From Amphiura filiformis (taxonomy: Eukaryota > Echinodermata > Ophiuroidea > Amphilepidida > Amphiuridae): 64,000 nucleotides of DNA. Both the position numbers and the translations under genes were made by a program. Positions 11,740 to 23,880 of the stretch are shown here, in pieces; position 1 is the stretch's first letter, and each line of letters starts with the position of its first letter. The stretch lies in contig NC_092630.1 of NCBI RefSeq assembly GCF_039555335.1, positions 85,690,148 through 85,754,147 of the forward strand, read 5' to 3'. The notes under the pieces were generated by a model. The model had not been told where the DNA came from. It made no database searches and saw only the letters and a program-made list of their open reading frames with translations.

Positions 11740-12015
11740 GGACCTCCTTTACAGAACCCATGCCATTCTCGTTAGTAATAACTGCCGGGGAGGTTTGCTG
11801 TCCATTTTAAGCTGAAATAACAGTTCTATGGGAGGACATAAAGTCATAATAAAAAAAAAAACAAATTTGGCCGATTCCATTTAGGTGCAAGTTGGGACAT
11901 GTGTAAATATTACAAATATGCAAAAAATAAGGTTTGAAAAAAATGAACCAATTTCATAATTATAAGATGGTGCATTATGGCTTTGAAAGGTTTAATTTTG
12001 GACACAGGAAACCAA
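11740..12015 (+). repeat. Dispersed repeat R1, copy 1
   Basis: Contains CAGTTCTATGGGAGGACATA, a run of A, then GGTGCAAGTTGGGACATGTG and TGGTGCATTATGGCTTTGA. The same order of blocks is found at 22060-23010 and, inverted, at 37855-38115. It is non-coding. Confidence 0.75.
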
Positions 12016-12019
12016 ATGA

Positions 12020-12600
12020 TTTGTGACAACTTGCACCCGCAGATAACCTTTCAATTTTGATTACTTTGTGGCATATTTTTGCGCTCTCTGCGCAATAATC
12101 TTGGCAAAAGGCGCCTGCTCATGCACCCATGATGATGAAAGTAATAGTGTGCGTAGACACGGAAATCATTACATTGACATTTTAATCTATTGTTAACATT
12201 TGAATGAGTAAATGCATCTCAAGAACTGTCCTACATCCTCAAATGGTTTTATGACTCGATTTATTATTTTAACATTCAATTTTGAGCATGAGCAATAATT
12301 GTTGATTAAATATACACCTTACCTTCATTATTAAGATTCAAGTGAAAATATGTATAGAAAAGGATAAAAAAAGAACCATAGGATTCATGGTCTGTCTGTT
12401 GAAGAAAGGGGAATCTTTTTTTGGTGCCAAAATTTACAATGCAAATTTGCTGAATAAGAGAATTTGAAAATTGCTGCAATATTTTATGGCATTTTGATGA
12501 TAAAATTCCAGAAAAAGGGGTCAATCGGGTAGGAAGAATATGTTATTAGGCCTACTAACATAAATGTTGATGATGTAGTAATGGTTGAGCAAAGTTTTAG
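12020..12600. other. No gene seen
   Basis: AT-rich intergenic sequence. The 72-codon frame at 12306-12524 has no supporting features. Confidence 0.5.
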
Positions 12601-12609
12601 ATTAGCATC

Positions 12610-13700
12610 TTTATCTTTATCAATAAATATATTGACCATGATAGCTATTATATTTTATTGATGACATTGGTGATATTGATATTGATAAAGTAGCTATATT
12701 ACTAGTGATAAAAATATTAATAACGAAGTAGCTGTACTGTATCTACTGTAGATATTGGTGTTGAGGAAGTGGCGATCTACTGCTGATATTGTTGTTGATA
12801 AAGTAGTGATCTACTACTGCTGATATTGATATTTATGAAGTAGCTCTCTACTGCTAATATTGGTATTGATGAAGTAGCTAATCTACTGCTGATATAGGTA
12901 TTGATGAAGTAGCTATCTACTGCTGATATAGGTATTGATGAAGTAGCCATCTACTGCTGATATTGATATTTGTGAAGTAGCCCTCTACTGCTAATATTGG
13001 TATTGATGAAATAACAACTACTGAGCATGCTGAGTGTATTGATTAAGCATGAAGGAATAATCTACGTACTGCAGATATTGGTATAGATGAAGTTGCTAAT
13101 CTACTGTTGATATTGGTGTTGACGAAGTTGCCATCTACTGCTGATATTGGTGTTGATAAAGTAGTGATCTACTGCTGATATTGATATTTATGAAGTAGCT
13201 CTCTACTGCTAATATTGGTACCGTATTGATGAAGTAGCTAATCTATACTGCTGATATAGGTATTGATGAAGTAGTTATCTATACTGCGGATATTGGTATT
13301 GATGCAGTAGCTATCTACTGCTGATATAGGTATTGATGAAGTAGCTATCTACTACTGATATTGGTATTGATGAAGTAGCTATCTAACTGCTGATATTGGT
13401 ATTGATGAAGTAGCTATTCTACTGCTGATATAGGTATTGATGAAGTAGATGTCTACTGCTGATATAGGTATTGATGAAGTAGCTCTCTACGGCTAATATT
13501 GGTATTGACGAAGTAGCTATCTACTGCTGATATTGGTATCGATGAAGTACCGGTAGCTATCTACTGCTGATATTGGTATTGATGAAGTAGCTAATATACT
13601 GCTGATATTGATGAAGTAGCATTCTACTGCTGATATTGGTATTGATGAAGTAGCCATCTACTTCAATATTGATATTGATGAAGAAGCTATGTACTAATGA
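12610..13700. repeat. ~34-bp minisatellite array, block 1
   Basis: Around 30 imperfect units built on GATATTGGTATTGATGAAG followed by TAGCTATCTACTGCT. Each unit holds a short palindrome, AGTAG-CTAT-CTACT. Unit length varies (30-40 bp) and all frames contain stops. The same family forms blocks at 18010-18478, 18713-20395 and 23315-23880. Confidence 0.95.
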
Positions 13701-14135
13701 TAAAATTGTCTTTATTTGTGGGGGGGGGGCTACTTTGGTAACCAGTCATGGGAAAAGGAGATTAGTGTTTTTGATGAAAAATGATGTAAGTAAAACGTTG
13801 ACATGGTTGAGCAAAGTTTTAGATTAGAATATTTATCTGGGATCTGTATGATACTTATTTGCTATTGCTACTCTTTATAGTAGAAATTCGTCATCATGGG
13901 ACGTATGCTGCAGATAAAGTAGCTCATTTTGATCACTGGCACATCCCTGTTTTGAATGTTCTCAAACTGGTAACATCTCCCTAAAATATATACATTTATA
14001 GCGCATTTTCGGATGATAGAATCCTAATAGATAATTCAAGTTGTAAACATGGTATAAAAGTCATTTGTCAAATGTGCTACCGGCAATGTTGAGGTTTGGT
14101 ATGAAAGTACATCTGCCATGCATGCATGTGGCCCG
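13701..14135. other. 3' flank of the SDR gene with a duplicated gene end
   Basis: A poly-G tract lies at 13721-13730. The block GCTACCGGCAATGTTGAGG at 14076-14094 repeats the last codons and stop region of the SDR gene (14135-14153) about 59 bp further on, so the end of the coding sequence has been locally duplicated. Confidence 0.6.
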
Positions 14136-14359
14136 CTACCGGCAATGTTGAGGCTTGGGTAGTGGAAATAGTTTATCTTTGACCAAATCACTAATAAATG
14201 CTGGTAAAATATTCAAAGGTCGTACAACAAATCTCACAATGCCTCCAATTGGATATCGTTTCCATGGATACCAAGCAAACAACGCATGCTCAATAGCATC
14301 GGTAACTAGATAAAGTCTTGGGTCGGATGCCTTAGCTGCTAGTCCTGAACGCTCCTTCA
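14136..14359 (-). CDS. SDR gene exon 4
   Basis: Codes the C-terminal residues 252-325 and ends in TAG. It includes ASDPRLYLVTDAIEHALFA, typical of the C-terminal helix region of retinol/steroid SDRs. Acceptor TGTTACAG. Confidence 0.93.
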
Positions 14360-17300
14360 CTGTAACAAATGCAATAAAACAAAAGAAATATATACAGTAA
14401 TGTCAAATTAGAAAATACATGCATTTGAAGAGAAAAAATCATCAGGAAAACAATTGAAACTTCTCGCGATTAAAGTAAAACTGATATCATTGCTGTTTTT
14501 CTTATGTTAATATTGTTATTTTAATTGTATATATATATTGTCGTTGTTTTGTGCTGTTGCTTGACTTAATAATTATTGTTATTATTTACAGGGTGAATAG
14601 ACACAAAAATATTAAACTTTCTCAATTAATATCTGCTGAGCCATCTTTCAAACTCATGCTGACGGTTTGCTTTATCAACTTATGGAACAAGAAAGTGTAG
14701 GTCTACTAAAGGAGCTCTAAGACGCTACCAAACATGGGTCCCTATTCACCCCTGTCCCTATTCACTCAGTTTTACGGTAGGCCTGCTCACTTTGATCAAT
14801 ACACTGTCTGCCGTATTCGACTCTCTGTCTCTGCGACATTCTGTTCCATACCATCTCTAGCTTTTCAGCAACCGTGTTTTCATTATTCATTTGAGTACGA
14901 AAATATCCTGGTTGTATGATATGAACAGAGATCGAATAGCTACGCATTTGTAGTCTACAGGATATGGAAATGAAAAGGAAAAAACAATCGTGTTAAAAGG
15001 GCATTATGAAATCAAACATCATGCTAAATCTTATAAGAAAATGTCGAGAGATGCCTGCTTCATTCTTAGTGAGTAAAAGTAATCTTAAGCATAATGTCAT
15101 CAATAGGCCTATTAGCAAGAGCAAATAAATCATCAAAAGTTAATAAAAGGGTATATGGTGTGGAATGAAGTCCAACCCTCTCCTTACATTAAACAACCTT
15201 CTAATAAGCTTCATTGCAGCGTAGATTCTTCCTATCAACAAACATGCGTATTAGATCTTGATAATTTCAACTACTATTATCATGAATTATACCTATTTTA
15301 TTCTTCAGTACATTGGGGTGGGGTTAGTAAACTAACCTTAAGCAATCTGAGAAGGCTTCCAGGCCACACTTAGCCATTTCGTATCCGCCAGAAGACAACG
15401 GCATCATGGCAATTCCACTGGACACATTGACAATACGACCTCTAGCTCTTTTCACCAATGGCAAGAACACATTGGTGACTTCAACAGGGCCTAGAAGGTT
15501 GACTTCTAATATTGAGCGGAAATCTTCCCTTGTCCACCAATCATAATAACCAGGGTTAACGGGAACACCGGCGTTGTTAACTAAACCCCATAAACCTTCT
15601 GAAAGACAGAGAAGGAACTAGACTTAGCTGTGGTCTAAGACCACGAACACAGCCGTGTTTTGACGCCTTAATGACCTTTGACCTCAAAATATATAAAACG
15701 CCCATAGACATTGGCTAATGTCAATGTATGGGTGCAAGTAGCACCACTTTGCTATGTTATTTGTGGCAGAAAGGGGCATTTTGAAGGTTTTTCGTCTCAG
15801 ACCGGAAATGACCCCTTAATGACCTTTGACCCCAAATGAAAAAATACCACATGTACAATAGGTAAACACAATTCACGTGTGAATATACCATCACCCTCCA
15901 ATGTTTTTCTTAGCAAATAACAAATTTTGAAGGTTTTTCGTTTTATACCGGAAGTGACCCCTTAATGACCTTTGATTCCAAATTTGTGAGGACCCCATAG
16001 ACACTGGGTAATTACAATGCATGTGTGCAAGTGGCGTCACTGTCATACGTAATTTGTGGAAGAAGAAGCATTTTAAAGGAATTTCGTTTTATACCGGAAG
16101 TAGCCCCTTAATGACCTTTGACCCTAAATGAAAAAATACCACAAATGCACAGAGTAACTACAATTTATTTGTGAACATACCGTTACTGTCCTATGTTTTT
16201 CTTAGCAAATAAATTTTTTGAAGGTTTTTCGTTTTATACCGGAAGTGACCCCTTAATGACCTTTGACCCCAAATCTGTGAGGACCCCATAGACACTGGCT
16301 AATAACAATGCATGTGTGCAAGTGGTGTCACTCTCCTACGTAATCTGTGAGAGAAGAAGCATTTTGAGTTGAAATCACGTTTTTGACCCCTATGACCCCT
16401 GTTTGACCTTTGACCCCACGAGTTTCATGTGACATGTAGGGGCATGGTCAATGATGGTTGTGACCAAGTTAGGTCAAAATCGGTGCAAGCATGTAAGTGC
16501 TAGAGCAAATGTAGTGGTCGGCAGAAAGAAGAAAGAACCTGTAAGAAAAAGACACAGCCGTGACTAACGTCACGGCTGTGTAACAAGCAAGATTACATTA
16601 GCAAGCAATGTGCTATATCATTACGTGTAATACTGTACTAAGAAAGGAAGTCGATTCAAGTTCCAGTTCGATATTCAGTCTCTATGTGAAAGAGTGAAAA
16701 ACAGCTAAAAAAGAGTGGGTTTTCCACTCCTCCTTGGAGCCGTATGAGTGACCACTCTTTTTAGAATGAAATTCGCTCTCCAAAAAGAGTGAATTCACCA
16801 TTAAGAAAAGAGTGAATAAAATCACACTTTTCTTTCTCACTCTTTTGGGAGAGTGAAATTCACTTTAAAAGGAGTGGTCACTCGTGCGGCTCCAAGCAGG
16901 AGTGGAAACCCTACTCTTTTGAGTTGTCACTACATGGCTCCAAAGAGGAGTGGACGAACCACTCCTTTGAATTTAATAGCTCTGCAATAAAGAAAATATA
17001 TACCTCAGTGGCAGTTTAAGTTGGATTAAGACGTTTCCTTTCTCTTGACCCAGAGGCAGACATTAAAAGTGTTCACTTGATTGTTGGGAATGGCCTTCTT
17101 TTACTTGATCTTTAGTCTTTAGTTCACCGTTTACACAAACAAACAAACAAACATTAACTTACTAACCTGCCTTGTCTGTAAGCAATTCATTTACAATATC
17201 AAACGCAGCCTTGATACTTTCACTTTTCGATACATCCATCGGGATGGTCAGAAGACGACCAGACGATGCATTCTTTAAGGTTTGTGCCCCTTCTGCCGTA

Positions 17301-17479
17301 AGGCAAGTAGCAATCACGTGGCATCCTTTCAAATCAAGACATTTAGCTAGTACGTTACCAAATCCTGTGTCACAACCAGTAATCAAAATATATCGACCCC
17401 TTGCTTTAGATTTAATTTTGTTTAATAAAAAGAAAAATAATGCCAAAACAACGATAGAACTGAATAAAAGGAGCCACAT
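14136..17479 (-). CDS. Short-chain dehydrogenase/reductase, retinol dehydrogenase / HSD17B6-like (SDR9C type)
   Basis: Four exons: 17479-17167, 15598-15337, 14954-14776 and 14359-14136, all with GT-AG borders. They sum to 978 nt (325 aa), close to the usual 315-320 aa of this family. Residues 2-20 form a hydrophobic N-terminal segment, expected to hold the enzyme in the endoplasmic reticulum membrane. TGCDTGFG at 34-41 is the dinucleotide-binding TGxxxGxG motif, NNAG at 112-115 is structural, and the catalytic tetrad is N138, S164 (NVSSG), Y177 and K181 (YEMAK). Family members oxidise retinols or 3-alpha/17-beta hydroxysteroids with NAD(P); the substrate here cannot be told. The only other host genes in view are unrelated. 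Intron 1 holds two non-coding repeats. All catalytic residues are present. Confidence 0.96.
14776..14954 (-). CDS. SDR gene exon 3
   Basis: Codes residues 192-251, including IIQPGYFRT, the PG motif that follows the active site in this family. Acceptor CCTGTAG; donor GTAAAA at 14775. Read past the donor, the frame meets a stop within five codons. Confidence 0.92.
15337..15598 (-). CDS. SDR gene exon 2 (catalytic)
   Basis: Codes residues 105-191: NNAG, N138, S164, Y177 and K181. Acceptor CTTTCAG and donor AAG|GTTAGT. Confidence 0.95.
15630..16590. repeat. Foldback/tandem repeat with hairpin ends in SDR intron 1
   Basis: The block CCCTTAATGACCTTTGACC recurs near 15811, 15959, 16107 and 16250, a period of about 148 bp, together with GGTTTTTCGTTTTATACCGG. 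One end has GTGGTCTAAGACCAC followed by ACACAGCCGTG. The other ends in a 13-bp perfect hairpin, ACACAGCCGTGAC/GTCACGGCTGTGT, with a 4-nt loop (16552-16581). Probably a non-autonomous transposable element; class not determined. Confidence 0.75.
16709..16920. mobile_element. Palindromic MITE in SDR intron 1
   Basis: Nearly the whole element is an imperfect inverted repeat centred near 16815. Both ends read AAAAGAGT...TTTCCACTCCT followed by TTGGAGCCG and GAGTGACCACTC. A third partial copy of the end motif lies at 16930-16970. Confidence 0.7.
17167..17479 (-). CDS. SDR gene exon 1
   Basis: Codes residues 1-104 plus one base: membrane anchor and TGCDTGFG cofactor motif. ATG at 17479-17477; donor GTTAGTAAG at 17166. 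Confidence 0.95.
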
Positions 17480-18009
17480 TGTGTAGCTGACTTTATATCA
17501 TGGGTTCGTTGTAAACCTACGCCAAAACCGGATATGAATATGACCCATGTATCACGTTGTGATTGCCGTGAACTTTGAACTGTTTGGCTTATTGACCGTA
17601 AATTATATTGTGACTGTAAACAAAACTCAGTTATTATCGATGTGATTACAACTTCATTATTAGAATCATTCCTATAAAAAAATCCATCTGCAGCAAACCT
17701 ATTGTTTTGTATTCAAACGTATCCATGGAAGTTGCTTTGAAATATTAATACAGACCGCAAAAGAACAATTAAGTTATCGTCACCCCTGTATATCCTAAAC
17801 AAAGACAGGTGTGTCATAATTAGAAGCTGAATTTATAGTAGTTCGGAATCAAGACCTTATTCGTTGAAATCGGTCAAGAAATGAAGACACGATGATCCAA
17901 AATACCAAGGAAGATGCGAATTCAAAAGTTACAGTTTGCTCAATTGGATGCTCTATTGATTTACACAAAGCGTTCTTGAACTTGAGAACTATCACCATGT
18001 TTTCCATTT
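17480..18009. other. 5' flank of the SDR gene
   Basis: About 530 bp between the start codon and the next minisatellite block. It should hold the promoter, but no specific element can be assigned. Confidence 0.4.
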
Positions 18010-18478
18010 AATAGAACATAGCTATCTACTGCATAGTGATATCAATATTGCATTAATAACAAAGTAACTATATCTATAATACTACTGATTAATGCATTGA
18101 CCAAGATCATGAGATAGCTATTTATTGATGACATTGGTGATATTGATATTGGTATTGATAAGGTAGCTATTATACTGGTGATAAAAATATTTATAACGAA
18201 GTAGCTATATCTACTGTTGATATTGGTGTTGACGAAGTAGTGATCTACTGCTGATATTGATATTTATGAAGTAGTTCTCTACTGCTAATATTGGTATTGA
18301 TGAAGTAGTCATCTACTGCTGATATTGGTATTGATGAAGTAGCTATCTACTGCTGATATTGGCATTGATGAAGTAGTCATCTACTGCTGATATTGGAATT
18401 GATGAAGTAGTCATCTACTGCTGATATTGGTATTGATGAAGAAGCTATCTACTATTGATATTGATGAAGTAGCTAATA
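18010..18478. repeat. ~34-bp minisatellite array, block 2a
   Basis: Same unit as the array at 12610-13700. It is interrupted at 18478 by an unrelated insert. Confidence 0.93.
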
Positions 18479-18712
18479 TAGAGGGTATACAATACGACTC
18501 TCATGACAGAGTCATCCCCATGTAAATAAAAGTCTGTCCTCCATAAGGTCCCACAGGGCAATTCGCATGATAGTAAAACAAAATAGGCGATAGGTATGAA
18601 TGGTTGTGGAATCGATCTAGAGACGTCATCTTAAGCTCTCTTAGAACTGTCGTCCGGCATGGCTGCCATTTCAATTGTTATACCGTTCCGATTGATTTAC
18701 TACATACACTCT
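18478..18712. mobile_element. Small insert within the minisatellite
   Basis: About 235 bp unlike the satellite. It begins TATAGAGGGTATACAATAC and ends, on the other strand, TATAGAGTGTATGTAG, weak inverted ends flanked by TA. Possibly a TA-targeting MITE. Confidence 0.5.
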
Positions 18713-20395
18713 ATACTGCTGATACTGGTATTGATGAAGTAACTATCTACTGCTGATACAGTTATTGATGAAGTAGTTATCTACTACTGATATTGGTATT
18801 GATGAAGTAGCTAATCTATTGCTGATATTGGTGTTGATGAAGTAGCTAATCTACTGCTGATATTGGTATTGATAAAGTAGCTATCTACTGTTGATATTGG
18901 AATTGATGAAATAGTCGCCTACTGTTGATATTGGTGTTGATTAAGTAGATATCTACTGTTGATATTGGTATTGATGAAGCAGCTATCTATTGCTGATATT
19001 GGTATTGATGAAGTAGCTATCTACTGCTGATACTGGTATTGATGAAGTAGCTAATCTACTGCTGATATTAGTATTGACGAGGTAGCTATCTACTGCTGAT
19101 ATTGGTATTGATGAAGTAGTCATCTACTACTGATATTGGTATTCATGAAGTAGCTATCTACTGCTGATATTGGTATTGACGAAGCAGCTATCTACTGCTG
19201 ATATTGGTTTTGATGAAGTAGCTAATCTACTGCTGATATTGGTATTGATGAAGTAGCTATCTACTGCTGATATTGTTATTGATGAAGTAGCTATGTACTA
19301 CTGATATTGGTATTGATGAAGTAGCTAATATACTGCTGATATTGGTATTGATGAAGTAGCTATGTACTGCTGATATTGGTATTGATGAAGTAGCTATCTA
19401 ATGCTGATATTGGTATTGATGTAATAGCTAATCTACTGCTGATATTGGTATTGATGAAGTAGCTATCTACTGCTGATATTGGTAGTATTGATGAATGAAG
19501 TAGCTGTCTACTACTGATATTGGTATTGATGAAGTAGCTAATCTACTGCTGATGGGTATTGATGAAGTAGGTATCTACTGCTGATATTGGTATTGATGAA
19601 GTAGGCATCTACTGCTGATATTTGTATTGATGAAATAGGTAATCTACTGCTGATATTGGTATTGATGAAGTAGCTATCTACTGCTGATATTGGTATTGAT
19701 GAAGTAGCCATCTACTGCTGATATTGGTATTGATGAAGTAGCTAATCTACTGCTGATGGGTATTGATGAAGCAGCTCTACTGCTGGTATTGGTATTGATG
19801 AAGTAGGTGTCTACTGCTGATATTGATATTGATGAAGTAGATAATCTACTGCTGATATTGGTATTGATGAAATAGCTATCTACTGCTGATATTGGTATTG
19901 ATTAAGTAGCTAATCTATTGCTGATATTGGTATTGATGAAGAGGTATCTACTGCTGATATTGGTATTGATGAAGTAGCTATCTACTGCTGATAATGGTTT
20001 TGATAAAGTACCTAATCTACTGCTGATATTGGTATTGATGAAGTAGCTAATATACTGCTGATTTTGGTATTGATGAAGTAGCTATCTACTGCTGATATTG
20101 GGTATTGATGATGTAGCTATCTACTGCTGATATTGGTATTGATGAAGTAGCTATCTACTGCTGATTGGTGTTGATGAAAAAGCTATCTACTGGCACTATT
20201 GATATTGGTATTGATGGCGTAGCTATACCCACGGCTGATATCGGTAGGCTAATGATGGGGTAGCTACCTATTGGGGTAGCTACCTACTGATATTGGTGTT
20301 GATATAGTAGCTGTCTACTGCTGATATCGGTGTTGATGAAGTATCAATCTACTGATGATATTGGTGTTGATGAAGTAGCTATTTACTGCTGATAT
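18713..20395. repeat. ~34-bp minisatellite array, block 2b
   Basis: The longest block, about 48 units with frequent small deletions. The last units degenerate towards 20395. Confidence 0.95.
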
Positions 20396-21064
20396 AAAGT
20401 TTCGCGGGAAAAGCAGTGGACCGTAGCATCTGTGATTTAGCCATCAGACATGATGGCGAAAGCTAAGAAATGTGTGTAAATTCTATATTGGATTTGACTA
20501 ACATAATCATTCCTATACAATCTCTTTTGCTACATTGGTAACCTAGCTATTATAGATAATGTTAAGCGCGGGGTATTTACTATTTAAAATAGATTTTTAT
20601 ACCGGTGCAGTCGCTCATATAATGGATGCTATGATTCTTATTAAATTCGATGATGAAGTTATTTAGGCATGAAACTAATTACCAATCTTATTCTTGATAA
20701 TTATTATCGGAATTAATACTAACACGTTACATAATTGCCTCATGTCCACTGGAAATTATTGTAGGTGCGACGAATGTGTTTTCACGGGCGAATGTGAATT
20801 ACGTTGCATAAAAGCATGAACATTTATTTAACTTTTTCGAGTTCACACACCTTTTGTGCTTTGACATCTCAGTTAAGATTTCGATATTACTGCAAAGATT
20901 TGATAATTAGCTTAAAATGTTTTTGTGACACGTAAACTATCGCGGATAACGGTACAATTTGACAGCAAGGGTTCTTAAGAAGATTAATTCGCCACTTTTG
21001 CATTAGCCTCTGCAGTGAATTGAGGCATCCTTGAAATATAAATTCATCATCCATTTTTGCATGA
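20396..21064. other. No gene seen
   Basis: Intergenic sequence without recognised coding or repeat. Confidence 0.5.
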
Positions 21065-21624
21065 GAGCAGCTCAGTGGCATAGCTGGAATTTTTGCCGGG
21101 GGTAGTAGCCTGTATGCCCCCCCCCAAATGGTGAAGGTGTGGATGTGACGCTCCCCCACCCTAATCGACAAAAAATGTGCACTTTTCAGAGTAAAAATAT
21201 TAAGTAAAAAGAAATACTAACAAAGGGACCATTTTTCATGTTAACTGTATGTAGCTTACAAAGGTTCATTTTTAGATGGATATACTCCACTTTTTGTATG
21301 AGTTTTGTAGGAAATATGTCCACATTTGGCAGCAAAATGTCTCATCCTTCCCTTGGTGATGCCTACCATGCCTACGGGCATCTTTGTTAAGATTTTAACC
21401 TCGATACTCCGTCTTATTTGGATGTTCTATTAATATTTTAAAAAAGAAGTTAAAATTTTGCCTTACTAAATAATTGTTCATGGCGAAAATGAGAATTTCC
21501 TCACCCTCTTGCATTTTTCTCTCCTTTTCTCTTGCACTTGGAGGGGGTGGCTGGGCCAAAATCCAATAATTTTGCTAGGAAAAATTTCCCCTTGTCCCCC
21601 GGCAGCTACGCCACTGGAGCAGCA
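21065..21624. mobile_element. hAT-type MITE with 8-bp target duplication
   Basis: The element is 21073-21616 (544 bp). Its left end reads CAGTGGCATAGCTGG and its right end, on the other strand, CAGTGGCGTAGCTGC. It is flanked by GAGCAGCT (21065-21072) and GAGCAGCA (21617-21624), an 8-bp duplication with one change. Eight-bp duplications and CAGNG termini are typical of hAT transposons. No transposase is encoded. Confidence 0.85.
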
Positions 21625-22059
21625 ATATCCGATGCTCCTACATCTTCCATCAACCAATGCCTTGCATTTTGTAAATTGCAAAACATGATTGTTGGGATCA
21701 TGGTTGGAGCCAAAGAGTCCTACTAATATAATGATTGGTGACTATTAACACTAATTCATAGATCATAATTAAGCTGTCAGTTAGAATAACGATTGAAACA
21801 ATTTATGATCCGATGAATTTACAATATATTTTTGTGTCTGGAAGCTAGTACAAGGAACTTATACGATGTCCTCAATGCCATACAAGTTTATGTGGTGAAC
21901 TACCTGGAAGCCATGTTAAAATTAGGTCATAACAATAACCCCTCTGACAATAATCTGAGCATGCCTCATTTTTGCCGACAAAGGTTTTCCTTGTCTAGAC
22001 GTCTACTCTACACATTATAACAATTAGGGCGTTAAAGGAATAATGTATGATTTCCTTCA

Positions 22060-23010
22060 AATTTTAAATTTGTTTTTCTATACTCAAAATGCTGAAATAA
22101 TACTATAGTAATAATTGTCGGGAAGAGTTTCTGTTCATTTTGAGCTTAAATAACAAGGGAAAGTGAAAGAACACCCAACTGGCTATAATTTTGGCTGTTT
22201 AACACGCAGTTCTATAGGACAAAAGTCATAATTCATGAATTATGACTTTATGTCGACCCAGCAAACACAAAACGATTTAAAAACATTTTAAATAAGTTAT
22301 ATTTTGGGTTTTGGTTTAGGTAAAAACGTTTTAATAACATTAAAATGTCGGGTTATATAAAGGTCATGATAACGTTTTAAAACGTTTTGTATGAAAACAC
22401 AACAATATTTTTTAATGTTTTCATAAAATGTTATTGTAAACTTTTTTTGCAAACATTTTTGCTAAATATTGTGTCAATACTTAAATAACATTATGTTAAA
22501 ATATTTGAACCCAGCAAACACAGAAATGTTCTTAAAATGTTTTTTCAAAACCTTTTAATAACATTTAAATGTCGGGTTATTGAAAGGTCATGAAAACGTT
22601 TTTAAAACGTTATTGAAAATATTTTGGGCAAACATTTTTCGCAAAATATTTTTTTGGAATGTTATTAAAACGTTTTTATACCCTTTATACAACCCGACAT
22701 TTAAACATTTTCTGTAAAACATTTTTGTTTGCTGAGCAGTAGATTATCAAAAAATGTTTTTTAAGGTTTATGAAAACGTTAATACTCTTAATATACCCTT
22801 TATATAACCCGACATTTAAACGTTTTCTGACAACCTTTTATATATAACCTTTTGCGAATGATGTCGAAAACATTTGTGTTTGCTGGGGAGCTTTGCTCTG
22901 TTGACCTACAAATACAACAAATTTGGCTGATTCAATTTTGGTGCAAGTTGGGACATGTGTAAACATTAGAAATATATTCATATTATAAGATCGTACATTA
23001 TGGCTTTAAT
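22060..23010 (+). repeat. Dispersed repeat R1, copy 2, split by a palindromic MITE
   Basis: The outer parts (22060-22256 and 22888-23010) match R1 at 37855-38115 (inverted), including CTTTGCTCTGTTGACCTACA and GGTGCAAGTTGGGACATGTG. The 22257-22887 segment is absent from the intact copy and is a later insertion. Confidence 0.8.
22257..22887. mobile_element. Palindromic MITE with CCCAGCAAACAC ends
   Basis: It starts CCCAGCAAACACAAAA and ends TTGTGTTTGCTGGG. An internal CCCAGCAAACACAGAAA occurs at 22510. The interior repeats ACGTTTTAATAACATT and GTCGGGTTATA blocks in both orientations, so it can fold on itself. Confidence 0.8.
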
Positions 23011-23314
23011 CACAAAAACGGTACAGGAATTTAAACCACGAATTTGCCACTTCACTAGCTATTTATATACCTCGGATACTGGTATTGAAATTTAGTGACA
23101 ATCTAATACTGATTTTGTATAACACATTACACTATAATAGTAATGACTTGGAAGTTTTAAAGATACGTCTGGAGTTGTTGTTTACAAGTCAATACTGCAT
23201 GAGGTTAGCAGGAGAAATAAAATTCCACAAAGTGGGACCTATGACAAGCGTAATGCTCAATATAAAATCAATTGGAAACCAATGTTTTCAATAGAAATGC
23301 CAAAATAATATCAG
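23011..23314. other. No gene seen
   Basis: Short unique stretch between repeat R1 and the minisatellite. Confidence 0.45.
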
Positions 23315-23880
23315 AAAATAGAGTCCACTGCTGATATTGGTGTTGATGAAGTAGCATTATAGAGAAGTTCTATACTGCTGATATTGGTGTTACTTTTAAG
23401 TAGCTTCCTACTGCTGATTTGGTTGAAGTAGCTATCTACTTCTGATATTGGTATTGATGAAGTAGTTATCTACTGCTGATATTGGTATTGATGGAAGTAG
23501 CTATCTACTGCTGATATTGGTTTGATGAAGTAGTTATCTACTGCTGAAATTGGAATTGATGAAGTAGCTATCTACTGCTGATATTGGTATTGATGAAGTA
23601 GTTATCTACTGCTGAAATTGGTATTGATGAAGTAGCTATCTACTGCTGAAATTGGTATTGATAAAATAACTATCTACTACAGATATGGATGAAGTATATA
23701 TTTACCGTTGAATATGGTGCTTATAAAGTAGCTACCTACTGCTGATTGAAATTGGTATTGATGAAGTAGCTACCCCTGCTGATATTGGTAGGCTATTGCT
23801 GGAGTAGCTACCTACTGCTGATACTGATGTTGATAAAGTAGCGATCTACTGCTGTTATTCTGATATTGGCGTTAACAAAG
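23315..23880. repeat. ~34-bp minisatellite array, block 3
   Basis: About 16 diverged units of the same family, including variants with GAAATTGGTATTGATGAAG. Confidence 0.93.

Larger units (their letters stand above)
15599..17166 (-). other. SDR intron 1
   Basis: Phase 1 intron, 1568 bp, containing a ~148-bp-period tandem repeat (15630-16590) and a palindromic MITE (16709-16920). Confidence 0.9.

Noticed and set aside
12610-20395. CRISPR-like array
   Set aside because: Eukaryotic context, no distinct spacers; it is a degenerate tandem minisatellite.
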